Positions 1-9,054 of a DNA stretch of 64,000 nt are shown one piece after another. The stretch's first letter is position 1. The number at the start of each line of letters is the position of its first letter. The notes below the pieces were generated by a model, which saw nothing but the letters and a program-made list of their open reading frames with translations, was not told the origin of the DNA and searched no databases. The translations under genes were made by a program, and so were the position numbers. The stretch is from Bacteroidota bacterium (GTDB taxonomy: Bacteria; Bacteroidota; Bacteroidia; Chitinophagales; Chitinophagaceae), in assembly GCA_023423405.1 (NCBI GenBank), contig JAFAFR010000032.1:62001-126000 (forward strand), given 5' to 3'.

Positions 1-1
1 C

Positions 2-1738
2 AGCAGTCGCATACAGCAGAAAGCAAAAAAGCTGGCCAAAGATGTGTATGAAGACTGGCTCCTCGTGAAACATCCCAGCGACGACACTTCTTTCATGCAG
101 AAAAGCCAGCAGCAGTACGAAGCTTTTGCCGGTCGCGTGATACGGCATACAGAGATTCACAAACTGGCTTTCGGAGAAAACGTGATGGATACCAACTCTT
201 ATGTAGGAAGTAAGATCAACCGCGTGGCCAACCGCCTGCAAACGGGAACCAAGTCCTATATCCTGCGGCAGTTTCTTTTCGTAAAACCTGGTCAGGCGCT
301 GGATCCCTTCCAGGTGGCCGATAATGAAAGGTTGCTGCGCCAGCTTGATTTCATCAAAGATGCGCGCATTGAAGTGGTCCCCGTTGGAAAAGATTCGGTT
401 GACCTGCTGGTGAAAGTGCGGGATGTTTTCAGCATCGGCGTAAAAGCAACGGCTTCGGGCATCAGCGACCTCGCAACCACCCTTTACGATGCCAACTTAT
501 TCGGATGGGCGCAGCGGCTGGAGCTGACCTTGCGGTACGATCACGACCGAAGTCCGCATATGGGAACCGGCTTTCTTTACCGCAAGTACAATATCGCCGG
601 AACCTTTGTGAACGCCGGCATTTCCTATTCCACGATCAACACCGGCCTGCTGCCCGGGGATGAGTATGAAAACACGATCCTGCTGAACATCGACCGGCCG
701 CTGTATACACCCAATGCAAAATGGGCCGGCGGACTGCAGGTGGGAAAAAGCGCTTCCGTAAACCGGACCAACAAACCCGATAGTGTGTATCACGCTTATG
801 GATACACGCTGAATGATATTTGGCTGGGTTATAATTTCGGTACACGCGTAACCCGTTTCCGCAGCCGTTATGAGGCAGATAGCCGCAAGAGAAGGTTCCT
901 CGCCTTCCGTTATTTCGACCAGCATTTTTCTGAAAAGCCCCTGCTCCCCTATTACAGTTATCGTTTTGCGGAGAAGCAATTTTTATTGGGCAGTTTCACC
1001 TGGTACCAACAGAACTATTACCGCACCAATTATATCTATGGCTTCGGGCGTACGGAGGACCTGCCGGTGGGTTCTTCGCAAAAGCTGGTGATGGGCCTCA
1101 CCAGGACCGACAGCCTGCGCCGTTTCTACGCCGGGTGGGAGTTCAACCACTGGGTGGTATTGCCGCGCGATCACTACTTCGTCTACACAGTTGCGTTAGG
1201 CACCAATTACAACAAGCAAGGATTTACCGATAACAGCCTGCTGGCGGCAGTGAATTGGATCAGTCCCCTTATCGGCCTGAAAGACACGCGCCTGCGGCAG
1301 TATGCGTCGGTGAGTTATGCCGGCATCAGCAACTACAGGGTCTACGACCAGCTCTACCTCGACAACGATTATGGTTTGGGCCGGTTCCGTACCGACAGCG
1401 TGTTCGGCACACAGCGACTTTCTGCCGGCATGGAAACGGTGGTGTTCACCAAATGGAAATTGCTGGGATTCAAATTCGGTTTTTTTGCCTTTGCAAAAGG
1501 CAGCCTGCTGGCGCAGCAGGAAGAGCCGCTTTTTCATGGCACCTGGTACAGCGCGCTGGGTGGGGGTTTCAGGACCCGTAACGAAAACCTGATCTTCGGC
1601 ACCATCGAAGGCCGTTTCACCTATTATCCGCGCACTTACGGATGGCTGAACAACTACTCCATTACCTTCACCAGCAATCTCCGCCTGCGTTTCAACGAGG
1701 CGCAGGTGCAGGGTCCCTGGTTTGCCACCATCCGTTGA
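2..1738 (+). CDS. POTRA/beta-barrel outer-membrane protein, 5' end outside window
   Basis: The frame is open to the first base of the window, so the gene starts upstream; a GTG at 44 is only an internal codon. The visible part begins with a charged, helical stretch. A POTRA-like segment follows, with KSYILRQFLFVKPGQALDP and then DNERLLRQLDFIKDARIEVV, as in BamA/TamA/FhaC proteins. The remaining roughly 400 residues alternate hydrophobic and polar positions, are rich in aromatics and glycine, and end in RLRF followed by a short tail. This fits a 16-strand-type barrel in the outer membrane. Known BamA-superfamily proteins insert or export outer-membrane proteins or lipids; the substrate here cannot be told. 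The stop is 51 bases upstream of proB, on the same strand. Confidence 0.75.
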   Translation, partial: SSRIQQKAKKLAKDVYEDWLLVKHPSDDTSFMQKSQQQYEAFAGRVIRHTEIHKLAFGENVMDTNSYVGSKINRVANRLQTGTKSYILRQFLFVKPGQALDPFQVADNERLLRQLDFIKDARIEVVPVGKDSVDLLVKVRDVFSIGVKATASGISDLATTLYDANLFGWAQRLELTLRYDHDRSPHMGTGFLYRKYNIAGTFVNAGISYSTINTGLLPGDEYENTILLNIDRPLYTPNAKWAGGLQVGKSASVNRTNKPDSVYHAYGYTLNDIWLGYNFGTRVTRFRSRYEADSRKRRFLAFRYFDQHFSEKPLLPYYSYRFAEKQFLLGSFTWYQQNYYRTNYIYGFGRTEDLPVGSSQKLVMGLTRTDSLRRFYAGWEFNHWVVLPRDHYFVYTVALGTNYNKQGFTDNSLLAAVNWISPLIGLKDTRLRQYASVSYAGISNYRVYDQLYLDNDYGLGRFRTDSVFGTQRLSAGMETVVFTKWKLLGFKFGFFAFAKGSLLAQQEEPLFHGTWYSALGGGFRTRNENLIFGTIEGRFTYYPRTYGWLNNYSITFTSNLRLRFNEAQVQGPWFATIR

Positions 1739-1789
1739 ACCCTGCCGGGAGATTTTTCCTTAATTTTAGTCCCCTGTCAAGCAAACGAT

Positions 1790-2824
1790 ATGTCTAAACA
1801 AGTGCTGGTCATCAAATTAGGAACGGCCATCATCACCAATAAGGAAGGAAATACCGACAAGGCACTGCTTCGAAAACTGGCTGCTGAAATTGCCGCCCTG
1901 TCGCAACAGTACAAGGTTGTGCTGGTTTCCAGCGGCGCCGTTGGATCGGGCAAAAAATACCTGCACAACTACCGCGGCAGCCTGCTCGAAAGAAAAGCCG
2001 CCGCCGCTGTGGGCAATCCCATTCTCATCCAGTTGTACCGCCAGCTCTTTGAACCGCATGGCATCACGGTGGCGCAGGCGCTTTGCGAAAGAGTGCATTT
2101 TTCCAACCGCGACCAGTTCCTGCAGCTCAAGGAAACCTTTGCCACATTTTGGGACAACAACATTCTTCCGGTAGTGAACGAGAACGACCTGGTGAGCAAT
2201 GTGGAGATCAAATTTTCCGACAACGACGAGCTGGCAACCCTGATCGCCATTGGCTTTGATGCAGCCACCCTCGTCCTCTGCACTTCCGCCGGCGGGCTCC
2301 TTAACGACCAGAAAAAGATCATCCCGCATATCAAAAAGATCGATGCTTCGGTATTGAAATATGTGGACAGTTCCACCAGCGGTGTGGGATTGGGCGGCAT
2401 GATCTCCAAACTCACCTTCACGCGGCTGGCCGCATCGCTCGGCATCACCGTGATCATTTGTGGACTGAAAGGCAACCAGCCTCTGCACCAGGCGCTGGAA
2501 GGAAAAAACGGAACCTATTTCGAAGCCCAACCGTCCACGCTGCGCAGCCGGCAAAAATGGCTGGCCAGCGGCTCTGTAACATTGGGCACGCTTACGGTTG
2601 ACAAAGGCGCCGCACGGGCACTGCAATCGCGCAAAAGCCTGCTCACCGTTGGCCTTCGCAAAGTGGAGGGAAGTTTCAGCAGCGGCGAAGTGGTGCAGCT
2701 AAAAGATGAAGATGCCCAGTTGCTGGGCGTTGCCAAAGTGCGGCTGGATGCGAAGAGCATAACCGCACAATTGTTTCAAAAAAATGTATTGGCTGCGCAT
2801 GCAGACGATATCGTATTATTCTGA
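1790..2824 (+). CDS. proB: Glutamate 5-kinase
   Basis: Phosphorylates L-glutamate with ATP to gamma-glutamyl phosphate, the first step of proline synthesis in the cytoplasm. The amino-acid-kinase fold is clear: VLVIKLGTAIIT at the N terminus, VSSGAVGSGKK near residue 47, and VVNENDLVS and FSDNDELATLIA in the middle. The C-terminal part from about residue 255 looks like the PUA domain found in full-length ProB, ending in a DIVLF motif. Length (344 residues) fits ProB with PUA, though the GK-PUA linker looks compact. It lies 4 bases before proA, so the two are almost certainly co-transcribed. No attenuator or operator was seen in the 51-base leader. Confidence 0.95.
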   Translation: MSKQVLVIKLGTAIITNKEGNTDKALLRKLAAEIAALSQQYKVVLVSSGAVGSGKKYLHNYRGSLLERKAAAAVGNPILIQLYRQLFEPHGITVAQALCERVHFSNRDQFLQLKETFATFWDNNILPVVNENDLVSNVEIKFSDNDELATLIAIGFDAATLVLCTSAGGLLNDQKKIIPHIKKIDASVLKYVDSSTSGVGLGGMISKLTFTRLAASLGITVIICGLKGNQPLHQALEGKNGTYFEAQPSTLRSRQKWLASGSVTLGTLTVDKGAARALQSRKSLLTVGLRKVEGSFSSGEVVQLKDEDAQLLGVAKVRLDAKSITAQLFQKNVLAAHADDIVLF

Positions 2825-2828
2825 TCAG

Positions 2829-4070
2829 ATGAGTACAACACAGGTACAGATAGAAGCTGCGTTCCAGGCCAAAAACAGCCTGCTCACCCTTTCGGAAAAA
2901 AAGATCCGCAAGGTGTTGAGAGATATTGCCAAAACACTGCGCAAAAAAGAAAAACAGCTCCTCGCCGCCAACCAGGTCGATCTTGATAAACAGGACCCAG
3001 CCCATCCCAAACGCGACAGGCTGCTGCTCAACAGCCAGCGCCTGGAAGACATCGCTGCCGGTATTGAAGCCATTGCTGAACTGCCCGACCCCGCAGGCAA
3101 AGTGCTGGAAAAACGAAAACTGTCCAACGGGCTGCGCCTGAAAAAGATCACCGTGCCCCTGGGTGTGGTGGCAGCCATTTACGAATCGCGCCCCAACGTC
3201 ACCTTCGACATTGCAGCGCTTTGTTTGCGCAGCCGCAATGTGGCCCTGCTTAAGGGCAGCAGCGAAGCGGAACATACCAATAAGGCCTCGGTGGAACTCA
3301 TACAGGCCGTGCTCATCCATCACAACATCAATCCTGCTGCCGTTACCTTGCTGCCGGCAGAAAGAGAAGTGGTGGACAGCCTGCTGCAGGACAACCGGCA
3401 CATCGACGTGGTGATACCGCGTGGTTCGGATGGGCTTATCCGTTATGTGCGCGAACACAGCCGCATACCCGTTATAGAAACGGGTGCAGGCGTTTGCCAT
3501 GTGTACGTGGAAAAAGACGCCGACCTGCAAAAAGCCGTAAACATTGTAGTGAATGCCAAAACCTCGCGTCCATCGGTTTGCAATTCCATGGATACCTTAC
3601 TGGTAGACCGCCGTATTGCCGGCAAATTCCTACAACAATTGCAGGAGCCGCTGCGGCAGCGCGAGGTGGAGATACATGCGGACCCTGTTTCCTATCCTCT
3701 GCTGAAAAATTATCCGCTGCTCCGCGAAGCAGTCGCCGAAGATTTCGACACGGAATTTCTTAGTCTGACCATGGCCGTTAAAGTAGTAGACGGACTGGAA
3801 GAAGCGCTGGCGCATATTGCTACACACTCCACCCGTCATTCGGAAGCCATTGTAACGGAAAACAAAAAACAGGCAGCACGCTTCCTGCAACAGGTAGATG
3901 CAGCAGCGGTTTACGCCAATGCCTCCACACGTTTTACCGATGGCGCCGTATTCGGACTGGGTGCTGAAATCGGTATCAGCACCCAGAAACTGCATGCAAG
4001 AGGTCCGTTTGCGCTGGAAAAGCTGGTCACTGAAAAATGGATCGTCCAGGGTAAGGGGCAGATCCGCTGA
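2829..4070 (+). CDS. proA: Glutamate-5-semialdehyde dehydrogenase
   Basis: Reduces gamma-glutamyl phosphate to glutamate-5-semialdehyde with NADPH, the second step of proline synthesis. The protein shows ProA signatures: VPLGVVAAIYESRPNVTFD, LLKGSSEAEHTN, VIPRGSDGLI, and the catalytic cysteine in TSRPSVCNSMDTLLVD. The frame is open upstream to 2784 inside proB, but the ATG at 2829 (MSTTQVQIE) is preferred because it gives the usual N terminus and follows the proB stop by 4 bases. Length of 413 residues is normal. The gene ends 5 bases before the convergent DUF1080 gene, with no obvious terminator between them. Confidence 0.95.
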   Translation: MSTTQVQIEAAFQAKNSLLTLSEKKIRKVLRDIAKTLRKKEKQLLAANQVDLDKQDPAHPKRDRLLLNSQRLEDIAAGIEAIAELPDPAGKVLEKRKLSNGLRLKKITVPLGVVAAIYESRPNVTFDIAALCLRSRNVALLKGSSEAEHTNKASVELIQAVLIHHNINPAAVTLLPAEREVVDSLLQDNRHIDVVIPRGSDGLIRYVREHSRIPVIETGAGVCHVYVEKDADLQKAVNIVVNAKTSRPSVCNSMDTLLVDRRIAGKFLQQLQEPLRQREVEIHADPVSYPLLKNYPLLREAVAEDFDTEFLSLTMAVKVVDGLEEALAHIATHSTRHSEAIVTENKKQAARFLQQVDAAAVYANASTRFTDGAVFGLGAEIGISTQKLHARGPFALEKLVTEKWIVQGKGQIR

Positions 4071-4075
4071 CCCTT

Positions 4076-5017
4076 TTATTTCGCAGGCGTGATAACGATG
4101 TTGCGGTATTCAATGGGACCATGGTCGCCCTGTATATAAATAGGGCCCGGCTCTTCTTCCCTGCTGTCGAGCGCACCGCCGGTAGGACCGGGAATGGCCT
4201 GGTTGCAGATGATCTGTTTTCCATTCAATACGATGGTGATCATGCGCCCCACCAGGGTGATGTCGTAGCTCTGCCATTCACCCGCGGGCTTTGCGGCCAT
4301 TTCCGAAGGCACCAGGAAACCATAAATGGCGCCGAGATAATCTTTTTGCGGGGCCTTGCCGTAGCTGTCTTCTATCTGCACTTCATAACGCCCGCGAAGG
4401 TAGATGCCGCTGTTGCTTCCTTTGGGACAGCGGAATTCGACATGAAGTTTAAAATCGGTAAATGACTGGTCGGTCACCAGGTTGGCGCCCGATTTGGGAG
4501 AATGCAGGATGCCGCCGGGTTCCACTACCCACTGGTTATTGCCCAGGGCATGCCAGCCGCTGAGGTCTTTTCCGTTAAACAGTTGTTGCGATTTGCCCCA
4601 GGTGGGCGCTTTTTCGCGAACAAGCGCCGGCGCGCGGTGTGCCGACCAGGGATAGGTTTTTCCGTCGGCTGCACGCAAGGTTCCTTTGAGGGTATCGGCC
4701 TGGAGGTCGGCGTCGATGATGAGGTCGTTGTCTTCCTGCTCCCACTGGGGCGGCAGGGAAAAATGCAGGTGGTTGTTGCTGAACTCGATGAGTGAAACGG
4801 GACGTGCGCTTCCGGTGATGCCCACATAGGATCCCACCAGGCGCTTGTGCCCGGAATGATAAATCTCCACCCAGGAGGGATTAGGTTTTCCATCAACCAT
4901 GACCGTTACATCCCAGCGGCCTTCGATGAGCGGGTCTGCGGCCATGGCCTGATTAAAAGAAGCAGCAATCAATAATATACCGGAACAAAATTTTCCGGCA
5001 GAACGAAACACCTGCAT
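4076..5017 (-). CDS. Secreted DUF1080 (3-keto-disaccharide hydrolase family) protein
   Basis: The start codon is followed by a signal peptide (about 26 residues, ending NQAMA-AD). Residues about 27-135 form an extra N-terminal beta-rich region. Residues about 140-313 match DUF1080: LFNGKDLSGWHALG, VVEPGGILHSPKSGANLVT, FKLHVEFRCPKGSNSGIYLRG, YEVQIEDSYG and IYIQGDHGPIEYRNIVI. Members of this family cleave 3-keto-glycosides or bind sugars, and are common in Bacteroidota as periplasmic lectin-like laminarinase folds. The gene stands alone between convergent proA and a DUF4242 gene, so no pathway can be inferred from its neighbours. Confidence 0.85.
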   Translation of the reverse strand: MQVFRSAGKFCSGILLIAASFNQAMAADPLIEGRWDVTVMVDGKPNPSWVEIYHSGHKRLVGSYVGITGSARPVSLIEFSNNHLHFSLPPQWEQEDNDLIIDADLQADTLKGTLRAADGKTYPWSAHRAPALVREKAPTWGKSQQLFNGKDLSGWHALGNNQWVVEPGGILHSPKSGANLVTDQSFTDFKLHVEFRCPKGSNSGIYLRGRYEVQIEDSYGKAPQKDYLGAIYGFLVPSEMAAKPAGEWQSYDITLVGRMITIVLNGKQIICNQAIPGPTGGALDSREEEPGPIYIQGDHGPIEYRNIVITPAK

Positions 5018-5078
5018 GATACCTGTATTTGATGAGGTTCAAATATAGGGTTTCATCCGATGCGATCACGCAGTTCCA

Positions 5079-5351
5079 TCATTCTGCTGTAGTGGGATCA
5101 ATGATTTCAACAATTTCCGTTACGCTGTTGGCGGGAAAGCCACCCTGCCGCGCATGTTCCAGGATCATTTCCTTATCGGGCGAAATGTATACGCAGTAAA
5201 TTTTATCGCCCGTCACATAGCTTTGCACCCATTGTATTTCGGGTCCCATTTTGCGTAATACATTACAGGATGTTTGGGAGATGCCACGCAGGTCTCCCCC
5301 GGACAAATTACCGGCTCCCGGCAATTCCCGTTCAATCAGGAACTTTGGCAT
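5079..5351 (-). CDS. DUF4242 (SCO4226-type) small protein
   Basis: A 90-residue protein with the DUF4242 pattern: MPKFLIERELPGAGNLS at the start, WVQSYVTGDKIYCVYISPD in the middle, and a helix EMILEHARQGGFPANSVTEI near the end. This is the dimeric alpha/beta-barrel ferredoxin-like family that includes the Streptomyces nickel-binding protein SCO4226. Binding of nickel here is only inferred from family membership. No signal peptide is visible, so it is probably cytoplasmic. It sits between a DUF1080 gene and a small beta-repeat protein gene, all on the minus strand; spacing to either neighbour is over 50 bases. Confidence 0.75.
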   Translation of the reverse strand: MPKFLIERELPGAGNLSGGDLRGISQTSCNVLRKMGPEIQWVQSYVTGDKIYCVYISPDKEMILEHARQGGFPANSVTEIVEIIDPTTAE

Positions 5352-5408
5352 AAAAGGGTTTTTGAAGACTGATAAGATACGAAAAAATACCCGTACGCCT
5401 GCCGGTTG

Positions 5409-5810
5409 TCAATGAGAAACCGAATGCCGCGAACGGGTCTCTTTTCCTGTGCCAGCCGGCTCCTCTGCCGCATCCATAAATGTCGCGAGGTTTTGCGCGG
5501 TCCACGCTTCGCTGGGATAGATCCACCCGCACTGGTGATCGCGGATGGCCTGGATAAATTTCCAGGCGCTGCCGATGGCTGCCTGTTTATCGTATTTGAC
5601 GGAGCCAGTGCGCTGGCCCACACGGCAAACGATCTCGCCACCGGGACTGTAAAAAGCATTGTCGAAGATCCGGCCCATCACTTTGCCATCGTGGTTGAAC
5701 ACGCATTGTCCCAATACCACGCCTATTACGTCAAAGGAAGAATCGGTAATAATATTGCTCTGGATCAGATAGCCACAAAGTGCACCACTTCGATCGGTAA
5801 GTATATGCAT
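5409..5810 (-). CDS. Small beta-repeat protein (4-fold beta-flower-like)
   Basis: A 133-residue protein without signal peptide. Its first 65 residues can be read as four short repeats of about 15-17 residues, each with a turn followed by a G-x-hydrophobic strand: DRSGALCGYL, DSSFDVIGVV, NHDGKVMGRI and SPGGEIVCRV. This resembles the 4-fold beta-flower domain, which is known as a structural unit without established function. The second half (KFIQAIRDHQCGWIYPSEAW) is not recognised. The coding call rests on this repeat pattern; a plus-strand frame over the same stretch shows no such structure. Confidence 0.6.
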   Translation of the reverse strand: MHILTDRSGALCGYLIQSNIITDSSFDVIGVVLGQCVFNHDGKVMGRIFDNAFYSPGGEIVCRVGQRTGSVKYDKQAAIGSAWKFIQAIRDHQCGWIYPSEAWTAQNLATFMDAAEEPAGTGKETRSRHSVSH

Positions 5811-5893
5811 AACCCTACAGATAAGGCCGAAAAGGTACAGAAACCGGGCTTCCCGAACCGGCCGCGGTAAGGATGGTAATAATTATTTAATAT

Positions 5894-8083
5894 TCACTCC
5901 AGGAAATCCAGCTCTGCAATGGCCGTGGTTCCCGACTGCCCCGTGGTGGCAACGGCTTCCAGTTTAATGAAGCGGGTACGCAGCGGAGCCGGCAGCCGGA
6001 AACGCCGCGTGCTGGGGTCATTCACCAGGTTACCAAAGCGGAAATCAGCCACGGGTTGCCAGTCCTGCCCGTTGGCGCTCGCATACAGCCGGCCCTCGGC
6101 CAGGAGTCCTTCACCCCTGTTGCGTGGCGGCGTATAACTGAAGCTGGTGATCGTCCGCTCAGTGCCCAGGTCGATGGCGAGCCAGGCATTCGTGCCGGCC
6201 GACTGCCACCAGGTATTTTCTTTCCCGTCGAAGGCCTGGATAGCCGGTTTGCCATCCAGCGCGGGGCTCGACTGCAGCACCTGCCAACCGGATTTCGGAT
6301 AACCAAAACTGCCCTCAGTAACAGGACCCATTTTCCCGTTAAAAAGCGCCGCGGCTTTGATGGTTCCTTTTTCAACCTGTACCGGGGCATGGTAAAGCAG
6401 GGAATTTTTACCTGGGGTTGCGCCATCGGTGGTGTATCGGATCTCCATACCGGTGCTCAGGTTTTCCAGCGCGTTCTGGCCATGCGGATTCCACCTGAAA
6501 GCCGATTGCTGCGGCTGTATGGTCAATGATCCATTTGCATCGCGCTGCAGGCTGAGCTGGGGCGGTTGCACCGGATAGTAGTGGGCAGAAATGTGACTGA
6601 TGGTGGCAGGCAGCCGCTGCTCCAGCACGCGGATGCGGAAGCGCGAAGCCGTTTGGTCGGAAAAACGGAGAATGCGTTTGTACCCGATATTGGTAGACGC
6701 TGCGATCTCTTTCCAGGCGCCGTTGATCCAGGCATCGACGGCATGTTTTTCCACGCGCTCGCTGCGGGTGGCGACAGCTTCCTGCAATACCAGGCGGTTG
6801 ACAGTGATAGGCTTTACTGTTTGTATTTCGATGTCGCCGTTTTTGTTTGTGCTGCGTTTGGCGCCGGCAAAAAGATCCCTGCTATAGGTTTCACGGATGC
6901 GCTTCCCGGTTTCTTCCAGTGCAGCTACATCCCGCTGAGAAAACCTGCCTTCCCGGTTGGGCGGTATGTTCAGCAGGAAGGTGGAATTGCCGCCCACGGC
7001 GCGTTCATAAATATCGAATACATCGTCGGCGCTGCGTACCTGCTGGTCGGTATCGTCGCGGTAAAACCAGCCCTCCCTTATAGAGGTATTGGTTTCCGCC
7101 TGCTGATAGTGCAAAAATTTGCCTTTATAGAGCTCTTCCTTTTCACCCAGGACAGCGGCGTCGAGGTCATGAAACTGGGTCATGAGGTTAGGGTCCTGCT
7201 CATAAGGAATGATATTCCATTCGGTGGGCCTGGTGCGGCCTGCCTCGTTGCCACACCAGCGCACGTCTTCGCGGCCGAAAATAACCGCCTGCGGCGCCAG
7301 GGTATGGATCAGTTTTTTCCAGGCGGGGTAGTTGTAACGTTGTCCGCCCTTGGTTTTGGGATGGGCGCCATCGAACCACACTTCGTGCACAGGCCCGTAT
7401 TCTGTCAGCAGCTCGAACAACTGGTTCATGAAATATTCATTGTAGTCGTCGAGCTCAAATTCAAATCTTGTTTTGTTGGCAAAGGGTCTTCCGGGCAGGT
7501 TGCGCGGGATGGTTCTTTTCGTGTAGGCGCTGCCGTTACCATAGAGTCCGTCGGCGCTTTCGATCTGGAAGAGATCCGCGGGCGACAGGTAAATGCCCAG
7601 TTTCAGTCCGTATTTACGGCAGGAGGCGCTCAGTTCTTTCAACACATCGCCTCTCCCGTTCTGAAAACCGGTAGACATAATACCATGCGTGGTATAACGG
7701 CTTTGCCAGAGCACAAAGCCATCGTGGTGCTTCACCGTAAGGATCACCATTTTCATGCCTGCCGCTTTCATGGCCGCACACCACTGGTCGGTATGCAATT
7801 CTTTCAGGTCGAAGATCTTCGGATCTTCTTTCCCCGTGCCCCATTCCAGGCGGGTGAAGGTATTGGGTCCGAAATGAATAAAGGCGATGAACTCATTCTG
7901 CAGGGCCGCGTACTGGTTGGCGGTGGGAATTACATGCGCCGCTTTGCGGATAATGGTCTCATGGTCGTCGCCGGGAAGCACTGCAATGGTGTTCCGGTAA
8001 GCCATGGTATCTTTTGGCGATTGCTGTGCATAGCCCGCTGCTGAAACTGCCAGCAGGGCGCCGGCCAGTATTGTTTTCATCAT
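5894..8083 (-). CDS. GH29 alpha-L-fucosidase with C-terminal discoidin domain
   Basis: Predicted to release terminal alpha-L-fucose from oligosaccharides in the periplasm. A signal peptide begins at MMKTILAGALLAVSAAG; the frame extends 6 codons upstream, but this start puts the signal at the N terminus. GH29 hallmarks follow: FIHFGPNTFTRLEWGTG, ILTVKHHDGFVLWQS, GLKLGIYLSPADL, and the nucleophile Asp in HEVWFDGAHP (about residue 238). A chitobiase-type C-terminal segment (MEIRYTTDGATPG) comes next. The last 130 residues look like an F5/8 type C (discoidin) carbohydrate-binding domain (IDLGTERTITSFSYTPP, RFIKLEAVA). It is divergent from the phosphodiesterase gene at 8161, with 77 bases between starts. 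Confidence 0.92.
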   Translation of the reverse strand: MMKTILAGALLAVSAAGYAQQSPKDTMAYRNTIAVLPGDDHETIIRKAAHVIPTANQYAALQNEFIAFIHFGPNTFTRLEWGTGKEDPKIFDLKELHTDQWCAAMKAAGMKMVILTVKHHDGFVLWQSRYTTHGIMSTGFQNGRGDVLKELSASCRKYGLKLGIYLSPADLFQIESADGLYGNGSAYTKRTIPRNLPGRPFANKTRFEFELDDYNEYFMNQLFELLTEYGPVHEVWFDGAHPKTKGGQRYNYPAWKKLIHTLAPQAVIFGREDVRWCGNEAGRTRPTEWNIIPYEQDPNLMTQFHDLDAAVLGEKEELYKGKFLHYQQAETNTSIREGWFYRDDTDQQVRSADDVFDIYERAVGGNSTFLLNIPPNREGRFSQRDVAALEETGKRIRETYSRDLFAGAKRSTNKNGDIEIQTVKPITVNRLVLQEAVATRSERVEKHAVDAWINGAWKEIAASTNIGYKRILRFSDQTASRFRIRVLEQRLPATISHISAHYYPVQPPQLSLQRDANGSLTIQPQQSAFRWNPHGQNALENLSTGMEIRYTTDGATPGKNSLLYHAPVQVEKGTIKAAALFNGKMGPVTEGSFGYPKSGWQVLQSSPALDGKPAIQAFDGKENTWWQSAGTNAWLAIDLGTERTITSFSYTPPRNRGEGLLAEGRLYASANGQDWQPVADFRFGNLVNDPSTRRFRLPAPLRTRFIKLEAVATTGQSGTTAIAELDFLE

Positions 8084-8160
8084 ACCCTCAAACGTTTGCA
8101 CAAAAATGCATGGAATTTAATGTTTAGATTGGCTACAGATTATCAAAAACTACTTCTAAA

Positions 8161-9054
8161 ATGTCATTGCGTACACTGGCTGTGCTTTGCAGCTTTCTGC
8201 TGGCGGCGGGCGCCGCCGAACCGGTCCTGGCCCAGCAAAAAGTGAAACACGTGATCCTGATCGGCGTGGATGGCCTGGGATCCTATGCGTTCCGGACCGT
8301 AAAAGCGCCCCACCTCCGCCAACTGATGCGGGAAGGGTCCTGGTCCCTGGAGGCGCGAACCGTACTACCCTCCTCCAGCGCGCCCAACTGGGCTTCCATG
8401 GTGATGGGCGTGGGGCCCGAACTGCACGGTTATACCACCTGGGGCAGCAAAAAACCCGACCTCCCTGCGCGGGTGCTGGACGAATACGGCATGTTCCCCA
8501 CTGTGTATGCGCTGTTGCGGAAAGCCCGGCCCAAAGCCGAGATCGGCGTGATCTATTCATGGGAAGGCATCGGGTATCTGTTTCCCAAAGCTGCTGTTAA
8601 CCACGACCAGTTTTATGGCAACGACAATGCCGTAGATACTGCCGCCTGCAATTATATTAAAACCCAAAAGCCCGATTTCCTTTTTGTGTATTTCCACGAC
8701 GTAGACAGTGTGGGGCATAACGTGGGCCACGCTACACCGGAATACTATGCCTCCGTGGAAAAGACCGATGCCCATGTAGGCCATATCCTGCAGAGCATCC
8801 GCGATGCAGGGATCGAAGACAATACCGTTGTGCTTTTCACATCAGACCACGGCGGCATCAACAAAGGCCATGGCAGCATCAGCATGGAAGAAATGCAGAT
8901 CCCCTGGATCATTCGCGGCCCGGGCATTAAAGCCAATAATGAAATCACCACCAGCATCATGACCTTTGATACGGCGGCCACGCTGGCAAAACTCCTGCGC
9001 CTGCAGGCTCCGCAGGTGTGGATCGCCCGGCCCGTCGACGCCGCATTTAAATGA
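8161..9054 (+). CDS. Secreted nucleotide pyrophosphatase/phosphodiesterase-like protein
   Basis: Alkaline-phosphatase-superfamily enzyme with a cleavable signal peptide (cut near VLA-QQ, residue 25). Metal ligands are visible: Asp37 in ILIGVDGLG, the FHDVDSVGHNVGH motif, TSDHGG, and GHGS near the C terminus. The nucleophile position of the NPP family (T-x-P-N) is Ser73 in SSAPNWASMVMG, so serine replaces the usual threonine. Length (297 residues) is short for NPPs but fits the compact bacterial group. It overlaps the next gene by 4 bases (ATGA), implying translational coupling with the DUF4091 protein. Substrate is unknown; a phosphodiester on a glycan or nucleotide is possible. Confidence 0.85.
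   Translation: MSLRTLAVLCSFLLAAGAAEPVLAQQKVKHVILIGVDGLGSYAFRTVKAPHLRQLMREGSWSLEARTVLPSSSAPNWASMVMGVGPELHGYTTWGSKKPDLPARVLDEYGMFPTVYALLRKARPKAEIGVIYSWEGIGYLFPKAAVNHDQFYGNDNAVDTAACNYIKTQKPDFLFVYFHDVDSVGHNVGHATPEYYASVEKTDAHVGHILQSIRDAGIEDNTVVLFTSDHGGINKGHGSISMEEMQIPWIIRGPGIKANNEITTSIMTFDTAATLAKLLRLQAPQVWIARPVDAAFK

Noticed and set aside
6566..8044. Plus-strand open frame of 492 codons
   Set aside because: Antisense to the GH29 fucosidase, with no signal, domain or sensible start.
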